From Buchananella felis (lineage in GTDB: Bacteria; Actinomycetota; Actinomycetes; Actinomycetales; Actinomycetaceae), in NCBI RefSeq assembly GCF_041380015.1, contig NZ_CP159978.1: a DNA stretch of 64,000 nucleotides; one strand, given 5' to 3'. The notes below the pieces were generated by a model, which was given only the letters and a program-made list of their open reading frames with translations, was not told the DNA's origin and made no database searches. The translations under genes and the position numbers were made by a program. Of this stretch, positions 59,701 to 64,000 are shown piece after piece. Numbering within the stretch: position 1 is the stretch's first letter; each line of letters opens with the position of its first letter.

Positions 59701-60038
59701 AGGATGCGCTCGGCCTCGATCTCGGCGGGCAGGCCGTGGGTGTCCCAGCCGAAGCGGCGCTCCACGCGGCGCCCGCGCTGCGTCTGGAAGCGGGCCACGA
59801 GGTCCTTGGCGTAGCCGGTCAGCAGGTGCCCGTAGTGGGGCAGGCCGTTGGCGAAGGGCGGGCCGTCGTAGAAGATGAACTCGTTGGAGCCGTTCTCTCC
59901 CGCCTCGCGCGCCTCCACGCTGGCCTCGAAGGTGGAGTCCTGCTTCCAGTACTCCAGCACATCGCGCTCGATGGCCGGGAAGGAGGGGGAAACCTCAACG
60001 TTCCCCGATCGGTGCAGGGGGTAGTGGCCGTGCTTCAT
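56772..60038 (-). CDS. ileS: isoleucyl-tRNA synthetase (eukaryote-like, type 2)
   Basis: 1088 residues from ATG 60038 (SD GAGGAG 7 nt upstream). The HIGH motif is present as PHYGHLLTG and KMSKS as GRKMSKSLRNYPD. An editing (CP1) domain lies between, with TTPWTLPSNLAVAVGPE. The length, the FANGLPHYGHLLTGYAKD block and the long C-terminal domain mark the type 2 enzyme, the natural actinobacterial form that in other species tolerates mupirocin. It is preceded by a T-box leader. Confidence 0.96.
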   Translation of the reverse strand: MKHGHYPLHRSGNVEVSPSFPAIERDVLEYWKQDSTFEASVEAREAGENGSNEFIFYDGPPFANGLPHYGHLLTGYAKDLVARFQTQRGRRVERRFGWDTHGLPAEIEAERILGIEDKSQIEGECGIGIAAFNDACRSSVLRYTGEWEAYVTRQARWVDFPGGYRTLDLPYMESVIWAFKELYDKGLAYEGHRVLPYCWNDQTPLSNHELKMDDDVYQDRQDNTVTVGLRLETGELALIWTTTPWTLPSNLAVAVGPEIDYVVVRPSEGALAGERVILAEALLASYSRELGEEPEVVERLVGNDLVGRRYAPIFDYFDNDKARSEGNAPGPNAWQIIAAEFVTTSDGTGLVHIAPAFGEDDMLACQAVGIAPVIPVDDAGRFTAEVSDYAGQQIFEANKTIIRDLRDGTGPLARRDESQRAVLVRQASYVHSYPHCWRCRQPLIYRAVSSWFVAVTKIRDRMVELNQEIQWVPGHLRDGQFGKWLENARDWSISRNRFWGAPIPVWVSDDPAYPRVDVYGSIAQLEADFGVEVTDLHRPFIDTLVRPNPDDPTGKSMMRRIPDVLDCWFESGSMPFAQVHYPFENQDWFEHHYPGDFIVEYIGQTRGWFYTLHVLATALFDRPSFLNCVSHGIVLGDDGRKMSKSLRNYPDVNEVFDRDGADAMRWFLMSSSILRGGNLIVTEEAIRDSVRRVLLPVWNTWYFYSLYAGTVAKGEGYLSDGVREVDGKLVASSGAELSRADRYVLARTRDLANTAGAQLDAYDIAGAAQSIEAYIDVLTNWYVRTSRQRFWEEDLAAFDTLYTCLETLTRVMAPLAPLVAEEVYRGLTGNRSVHLTDWPELGQAFAAPALVAAMDEVRDVVSAALSLRKAEGVRVRQPLRLLEVFAANPDQLAPFAQLIAGEVNVREVKVRSIEGSGLSVSTNVTVNPRELGADKRKLTSQLFAAVRGGAWELEEDADGEVRVAFPGVHDGGAHITLEGAEFTLTTSIDAPEGRAATALGSGAFVLLDTTLDSDLRAEGMARDLVRAIQDARKAAGLHVADRIRLDITLPAEELAAAQAHRDMLSSECLALELNVTEGEAQSITVTKL

Positions 60039-60252
60039 GCGCGCGCTCCTCGATCGGCGGGGCGGCGGGGGCGGTTGCTCCCACCGGTGGTGCGAGGACG
60101 ACGCCGGGCGCCGCGGTACCACCTCGCTTGCCGCCTTGCGGGGCGGCCGCTTCATCGAGGGCGATGACGGGCCCAACCCGTCCGGTTCTAGTAAGGCCGC
60201 CGGCGGTGGCCCGTTCTTCCGGATGCTCCCCGGTGATGGCCGGATCGACGCG
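60039..60252 (-). ncRNA. translational T-box riboswitch (ileS leader)
   Basis: On the minus strand the leader contains the conserved T-box AGGTGGTACCGCGG (60124-60111), closed by GCGAGG ... CCTCGC. Upstream is a Stem I region with GCCATCACCGGGGAGC, where ATC (60237-60235) is the isoleucine specifier. ACTAGAACCGGACGGG follows. There is no terminator poly-T before the ATG; the SD GAGGAG (60051-60046) lies close behind. This fits the actinobacterial class in which uncharged tRNA-Ile frees the ribosome binding site. Confidence 0.9.
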
Positions 60253-60258
60253 AAGCCA

Positions 60259-60288
60259 AGTTTAGGCCGGTGGCGGCGGCGGGCTCAA
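60259..60288 (-). promoter_or_regulatory. ileS promoter
   Basis: TTGAGC (60288-60283) and TAAACT (60264-60259) are separated by 18 bp on the minus strand. The predicted start, near 60252, is just upstream of the T-box Stem I. Confidence 0.6.
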
Positions 60289-60343
60289 ACGCTCGGCGCG
60301 TGACTTTGCCCGCCTGGGGGCCTTCACGCGCTACCTTTGGCCC

Positions 60344-61171
60344 ATGCGGATTGGATTCATTGGCTGTGGCGCCATGGGTGGGGCTATTGCGCGTGGCGCG
60401 GTGGCGGCTGGCTTGGTGGATGGCGGCCAGGTGCTGCTCTACGACTCCTATCTTCCTAGCGCCGAGGCGTTGGCAGGCGAGCTTGGTGCCCAGGTGGCGT
60501 CCGGTGCCGCCGATGTGGCGGGCGGGGCGGACCTGCTGGTGCTGGCGGTCAAACCGAACGTGATTGAGGCCGTGTTGGCCGACGTTGCCTCCCACCTGGA
60601 CCAGACCTTGGTTGTCTCCATCGCGGCCGGGATTCCGCTGGCCCGGCTCGAGGCGGCCAGCCGCGCCGGCGGCAGCGGGGAGGTCGCCCGGGTGGTGCGG
60701 GCGATGCCGAACCTGGCGGCCTCGGTGGGCCAGGCGATGACGGGACTGGCCCTGGGCACGCGCGTGAGCGAGCCGGAAGCCGAGCCGGTGCGCGCGCTGT
60801 TCGAGGCCGTGGGGCGGGTGGCGATGGTGCCCGAGTCCTTGTTCTCCCCGTTCGTGGCGATGGCCGGCTCCTCCCCCGCCTTCGCCTTGGAGTACGCCGA
60901 TTCCCTGGCGCGCGCCGGGGTGGCTGCGGGGCTCACTAAGCGCGCCGCCCTCGAGTACGCCGCCCAGGCGATGAGGGGGGCGGCCGAGCTGCTCCTTTCC
61001 GAGCTGGACAAGCAGGGCGGGCGCAGCGCAGCGGACCTGATCGACGCGGTCTGCTCCCCCGGCGGCACCACGGTGGCGGGCATGATGGCCCTGGACGGGG
61101 CCGGGTTTAGGGCGGCCACGGAGGCGGCCGTGGCCGCCACCATCGCCCGCGACCGCGAGCTGGCGGGCTAG
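60344..61171 (+). CDS. proC: pyrroline-5-carboxylate reductase
   Basis: 275 residues. N-terminal Rossmann motif MRIGFIGCGAMGGAIARG, then LLVLAVKPNVIEAVL, VRAMPNLAASVGQAMTGL and the C-terminal AAQAMRGAAELLL ... DAVCSPGGTTVAGMMALDGAGFRAA. It makes proline from pyrroline-5-carboxylate with NADPH. No SD; TACCTT lies 7 nt before the ATG, suggesting a leaderless message. Divergent from ileS. Confidence 0.95.
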   Translation: MRIGFIGCGAMGGAIARGAVAAGLVDGGQVLLYDSYLPSAEALAGELGAQVASGAADVAGGADLLVLAVKPNVIEAVLADVASHLDQTLVVSIAAGIPLARLEAASRAGGSGEVARVVRAMPNLAASVGQAMTGLALGTRVSEPEAEPVRALFEAVGRVAMVPESLFSPFVAMAGSSPAFALEYADSLARAGVAAGLTKRAALEYAAQAMRGAAELLLSELDKQGGRSAADLIDAVCSPGGTTVAGMMALDGAGFRAATEAAVAATIARDRELAG

Positions 61172-61252
61172 GAAAGCGACTCGGGCCCGACCGCCGGGCC
61201 CGGCGCGTTGGCGGGGCACCCGCAAGAGCGGGGCCGAAGCGGCGCGAAAGCC

Positions 61253-61288
61253 GGGGCCCGGGGCGTGCATCCGCACGCCCCGGGCCCC
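61253..61288. terminator. bidirectional terminator between proC and rluD
   Basis: Perfect 16-bp stem GGGGCCCGGGGCGTGC with its complement around ATCC, between convergent genes. Confidence 0.85.
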
Positions 61289-61306
61289 GCCTTCGCTTTG
61301 GGAAGC

Positions 61307-62224
61307 CTACGGGTGTCTCATCATGTCCAGGGCCCGCTCCAGGTCCGCCGGGTAGGGGCTTTCGAAGGCCACCCACTCGCCGGTGCGCGGGTGGGCGAAG
61401 CCCAGCCGCACCGCGTGGAGCCACTGGCGCTCCAGCCCGAGGCGGGCGGCCAGCACGGGGTCGGAGCCGTACATCGGGTCTCCCACGCAGGGGTGTCCCA
61501 CGGCGGCCATGTGGACGCGGATCTGGTGGGTGCGCCCGGTCTCCAGGTGCACCTCCACCAGGCAGGCGTGCGGCATGGCCTCCAGCGTCTCGTAGTGCGT
61601 GACGGATTCGCGCCCGCCCGCCACCACGGCCATCTTGAAGTCGCGCCCGGGGTGGCGCCCGATGGGCGCCTCGATGGTGCCCACGCTCGGGTCCAGCCTC
61701 CCCTGCACTAGGGCGTGGTAGACCTTATCCACCGTGCGGTTGCGAAAGGCCCGCTTGAGCATCGTGTAGGCCAGCTCGCTCTTGGCCACCGCCATCAGCC
61801 CGGAGGTGCCCACGTCGAGGCGGTGGACGATCCCCTGCCGCTCGGGCACCCCGGAGGTGGAGATGCGGTAGCCGGCGGCGGCCAGGGCGCCGAGCACGGT
61901 GGGACCGTCCCAGCCCATCGAGGCGTGCGCGGCCACCCCCACGGGCTTGTCCACCACCACGAAGTCCTCGCAGTCGTAGACGATGTCCATCCCTACCGGC
62001 GTGGGCACCACGCCGCTGGGCTCGGGGTCCGGCACGTCCACGTCGATCCACGGCACGGCCGGCAGCGGGTCCGACTTGCCCAGGGCCACCCCGCCGGCGC
62101 GGATGCCGCCGCTCGCGGCGATGTCGGCCACCTTGGAGCGGGACATGCCCAGCATGCGCGAGAGCGCGGTGTCCACCCGTTCCCCCACCAGGGCGTCGGG
62201 CACCGGGAAGGAGCGTTCGGTCAC
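61307..62224 (-). CDS. rluD: RluA/RluD-family 23S rRNA pseudouridine synthase
   Basis: 305 residues from GTG 62224, overlapping the lspA stop (GTGA). S4-like domain (ERVDTALSRMLGMSRSKVADIAASGGIRAGG) followed by the catalytic GIVHRLDVGTSGLMAVAKS with the nucleophilic Asp and LETGRTHQIRVHMAAVGHPCVGDPMYG. Likely makes pseudouridines in helix 69, but RluA/C/D specificity cannot be settled by eye. The lspA-rluD pair is widely conserved. Confidence 0.92.
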   Translation of the reverse strand: MTERSFPVPDALVGERVDTALSRMLGMSRSKVADIAASGGIRAGGVALGKSDPLPAVPWIDVDVPDPEPSGVVPTPVGMDIVYDCEDFVVVDKPVGVAAHASMGWDGPTVLGALAAAGYRISTSGVPERQGIVHRLDVGTSGLMAVAKSELAYTMLKRAFRNRTVDKVYHALVQGRLDPSVGTIEAPIGRHPGRDFKMAVVAGGRESVTHYETLEAMPHACLVEVHLETGRTHQIRVHMAAVGHPCVGDPMYGSDPVLAARLGLERQWLHAVRLGFAHPRTGEWVAFESPYPADLERALDMMRHP

Positions 62225-62871
62225 TGCCGCCCCTCCTCGCTGGCTGCCTCCGGCGCGCCCGCCTCGGCCTTTGCCACCTCGTAGGCGTCCGTCTCGTCGG
62301 CATCGGCCTCCGCAGCGTCCTCGGCGTCCGCCTCGGCGTCGGCAACGGCCGGGCCGGCGGTAGCTGCGTCTGGCTCGGCGGCGGCGTCGGCCACCTCCCA
62401 CGGCTCGATGCCGCGCAGGGAGAGGTAGGCGAGCGCCAGGGCGGCCCCCACCAGCGCGATGTCAGCCACGTTGCCGATGAACCAGTTGCCGTAGGCGATG
62501 AAGTCCACCACGTGCCCGTGCAGGAAGCCAGGGGCGCGGAACATGCGGTCGATCAGGTTGCCCACCGCGCCGCCAAGGAACACGCCCACCGTGACCGCCC
62601 ACCGCACGCTGGTCATCCTGGGGGCCAACCGGATGATGACGGCCACGGTCAGCAGCGCCAACACGCCGAAAACCCAGGTGGCGCCCTCCCCGAAGGAGAA
62701 GGAGGCACCCGGGTTGTAGTGCAGTTCCAGGCCCAGCCACTGGCCCAGCAGCGCCTGGCGCTCGCGCCCGGTCAAAGCGGCGATGGCCCACACCTTGGTG
62801 GCCTGGTCCAGAGCAACGACCCCCAGGCCGGCTGCGGTTAGGGAAGCAAGCGCGGTGCGGTTGCTCGGCAT
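62221..62871 (-). CDS. lspA: lipoprotein signal peptidase with acidic C-terminal tail
   Basis: 216 residues; the enzyme proper ends near residue 160. Four membrane helices. Catalytic Asp residues are in GGAVGNLIDRMF and GNWFIGNVADIALVGAAL. LGLELHYNPGASFSF is also typical. The last 55 residues are almost entirely Ala, Glu and Asp and would lie in the cytoplasm. SD GGAGGAG lies 5 nt before the ATG. It processes prolipoproteins. Confidence 0.94.
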   Translation of the reverse strand: MPSNRTALASLTAAGLGVVALDQATKVWAIAALTGRERQALLGQWLGLELHYNPGASFSFGEGATWVFGVLALLTVAVIIRLAPRMTSVRWAVTVGVFLGGAVGNLIDRMFRAPGFLHGHVVDFIAYGNWFIGNVADIALVGAALALAYLSLRGIEPWEVADAAAEPDAATAGPAVADAEADAEDAAEADADETDAYEVAKAEAGAPEAASEEGRQ

Positions 62872-62888
62872 AAGTCTCCTCCATACCA

Positions 62889-62924
62889 GGCGGGGCGGTG
62901 ACGGTCACCCGTCACCGCCCCGCC
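62889..62924 (-). terminator. hairpin between wag31 and lspA
   Basis: Perfect 16-bp stem GGCGGGGCGGTGACGG with its complement and loop TCAC, 15 bp after the wag31 stop and 18 bp before the lspA start. It probably terminates the wag31 transcript. No strong T-tract follows. Confidence 0.75.
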
Positions 62925-62938
62925 GGCGTTAACTAGCT

Positions 62939-63556
62939 TCAGTCCAGAGTCGGGCGGTCCAGGCTCGTGTTGACCACGTTCTCGACCAGGGACTCCAGGT
63001 AGGTGCGCAGGCGCTGGCGGTACTCCGCCTCGTACTCGCGCAGCTCGTCGATCTTGCGCTCCAGCAGGGAGCGGTCCTGCTCGAGGCGGGCCAGGGTGCG
63101 GGAGTGCTGGTCCTCGGCCTCGCGGACGATGCGCTCGGCCTCAGTGCGGGCCTCGGCGACCAGGCGGTCACCCTCGGCGCGGCCGTTGGCGACGTACTCG
63201 TCGTGCAGGCGCTGGGCCAGCAGCAGCATGCTGGTGGCGGACTCGGGCTCGCTGACGGCCGGGGCGGCGGCAACGGGCTCGGGCACCACGGGGGCGGGCT
63301 CGGGCTCGACAACGGGCTCCACCGGGGCCTCGACCACGGGGGCCGCGACGGCCTCGCCACCCTGGGAGAGCTCGGCGATGCGACGCTCGGCGGCGGCGAG
63401 CTTCTCGCGCAGTTCCTCGTTCTCGGCGTTGAGCTCGCGCAGGGTCTCCGCGACCTCGTCCAGAAAGTCGTCGACCTCGTCCTGGTCGTAGCCCTCACGG
63501 AACTTGGTCGCAAGGAAACGCTTGTGCAGCACGTCATCCGTAGTGAGCAGCGCCAT
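62939..63556 (-). CDS. wag31: DivIVA/Wag31 polar growth protein
   Basis: 205 residues. N-terminal membrane-binding motif MALLTTDDVLHKRFLATKFREGYDQDEVDDFLDEVAETL, a first coiled coil to about residue 65, a Pro/Val/Glu-rich linker (about 70-108), then a second coiled coil ending LRTYLESLVENVVN. It recruits cell-wall synthesis to poles and septa. SD GAGAGGTGAC lies upstream of the ATG. Confidence 0.95.
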   Translation of the reverse strand: MALLTTDDVLHKRFLATKFREGYDQDEVDDFLDEVAETLRELNAENEELREKLAAAERRIAELSQGGEAVAAPVVEAPVEPVVEPEPAPVVPEPVAAAPAVSEPESATSMLLLAQRLHDEYVANGRAEGDRLVAEARTEAERIVREAEDQHSRTLARLEQDRSLLERKIDELREYEAEYRQRLRTYLESLVENVVNTSLDRPTLD

Positions 63557-63689
63557 TCAAGTCACCTCTCGATAGGCGGGTGCACCTGGCGGCGCCCCTC
63601 TTGTCCTCTTTGAAACAGAGCCAAAGTTCTGCTTCAGCTCCCTCACCCTAGCACGCGTGTCCGCGCAGGCCACGCGAAAAAGGGGCTAT
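63557..63689. other. sepF-wag31 gap
   Basis: 133 bp with no gene between sepF and wag31. The small membrane protein YggT that separates these genes in most actinobacteria is missing here. Nothing else recognisable. Confidence 0.5.
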
Positions 63690-64000
63690 TTAGTCTGACA
63701 ACTTAGCGACGGTCACGTGTTCCGGCACCAGCAGGTAGACGTCCTGGGTGACCATGGAGAAGCTGCCGCTGCAGCCGGCCACGACGCCGCAGGCGAAGTC
63801 GTAGACGCGGGTGCGCTCGACCTCGGAGGCGCCCGAAATGTCCAGGATGACGGGGACGCCGGAGACGAGTTCGGGCACGAACTTGCCGCACTCCTCAATG
63901 TTGCGGGGGCGGCACGTGGTCATGCGGGTCTCGACCGCTACGGGGGCGGGGTGCAGCGGGGTCACCTCCGCGTAGGTCTCTTCCTCGTCCCCGTAGTAGT
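63690..64000 (-). CDS. sepF: cell division protein SepF (C-terminal part)
   Basis: Open to the right edge; at least 102 C-terminal residues are present. The SepF fold is visible in TRMTTCRPRNIEECGKFVPELVSGVPVILDISGASEVERTRVYDFACGVVAGCSGSFSMVTQDVYLLVPEHV. Upstream residues YYGDEEETYAEV belong to the acidic linker. SepF ties FtsZ to the membrane, the sole such anchor in many actinobacteria that lack FtsA. The start lies outside the window. Confidence 0.92.
   Translation of the reverse strand, partial: YYGDEEETYAEVTPLHPAPVAVETRMTTCRPRNIEECGKFVPELVSGVPVILDISGASEVERTRVYDFACGVVAGCSGSFSMVTQDVYLLVPEHVTVAKLSD

Overview
The window is high-GC Gram-positive (actinobacterial) chromosome. The evidence is the GC-rich third codon positions, the frequent GTG starts, the FasR-fabD-fabH-acpP-fabF block with a DUF3145 neighbour, a translational T-box ahead of ileS, Wag31/SepF at the right end, and the order tsf-rpsB ... 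xerC-dprA-comM-yraN ... DUF2469-rnhB-lepB-rplS-trmD-rimM-KH-rpsP ... ffh-ftsY. That order is a compressed version of the block known from Mycobacterium and Streptomyces. The gene content fits a small-genome, host-associated Actinomycetales member (Actinomyces-like), but I cannot name a genus. No IS element, prophage, CRISPR array or rRNA is visible. One tRNA gene (Val-TAC) is present.

Layout. 0-5.7 kb: nif3, ogt, yggS, a 1.4-kb repeat-rich gap, tRNA-Val, an orphan LacI regulator and DUF3052. 5.7-15.9 kb: aceE, aspA, then the type II fatty acid cluster under FasR. 15.9-28.1 kb: a long minus-strand housekeeping run in transcription order rpsB-tsf-pyrH-frr-cdsA-rlmN-(DivIVA-like)-dxr-rseP-ispG-proS-def, covering translation, phospholipid and MEP isoprenoid synthesis, and intramembrane proteolysis. 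28.1-30.7 kb: an AT-richer orphan gene resembling polymorphic-toxin immunity proteins, an M23 peptidase and a VOC protein. 30.7-41.2 kb: a minus-strand recombination, secretion and ribosome-maturation block from rpsP down to xerC. 41.5-50.3 kb: an accessory insertion between rpsP and ffh holding glgX, a sucrose PTS regulon (scrB, scrA, scrR with matching operators) and a ferrochelatase of proteobacterial type. 50.4-64 kb: ffh, ftsY, a second repeat-rich gap, ndk-folC-ileS with a T-box leader, proC, rluD-lspA, wag31 and the C-terminal part of sepF.

The most unusual content is non-coding. Four intergenic arrays (three at 2.62-3.40 kb, one at 54.05-54.23 kb) are built from 20-bp units placed in exact mirror symmetry about a central axis. 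The inner gap is 36 bp in three of them and 16 bp (36 minus one unit) in the fourth, although unit sequence differs between arrays. Both loci also carry copies of a second element, a 52-bp palindrome with arms beginning GGGGTAC. No protein partner is evident. I see these as a candidate undescribed family of dispersed, geometrically constrained DNA (or RNA) elements.

Many intergenic hairpins fit intrinsic terminators and separate the operons cleanly. Several genes (yggS, fasR, scrB, hemH, proC) appear to be leaderless: a -10 hexamer sits 6-8 nt before the start codon and there is no Shine-Dalgarno. All assignments come from reading motifs and gene order; no database search was run.
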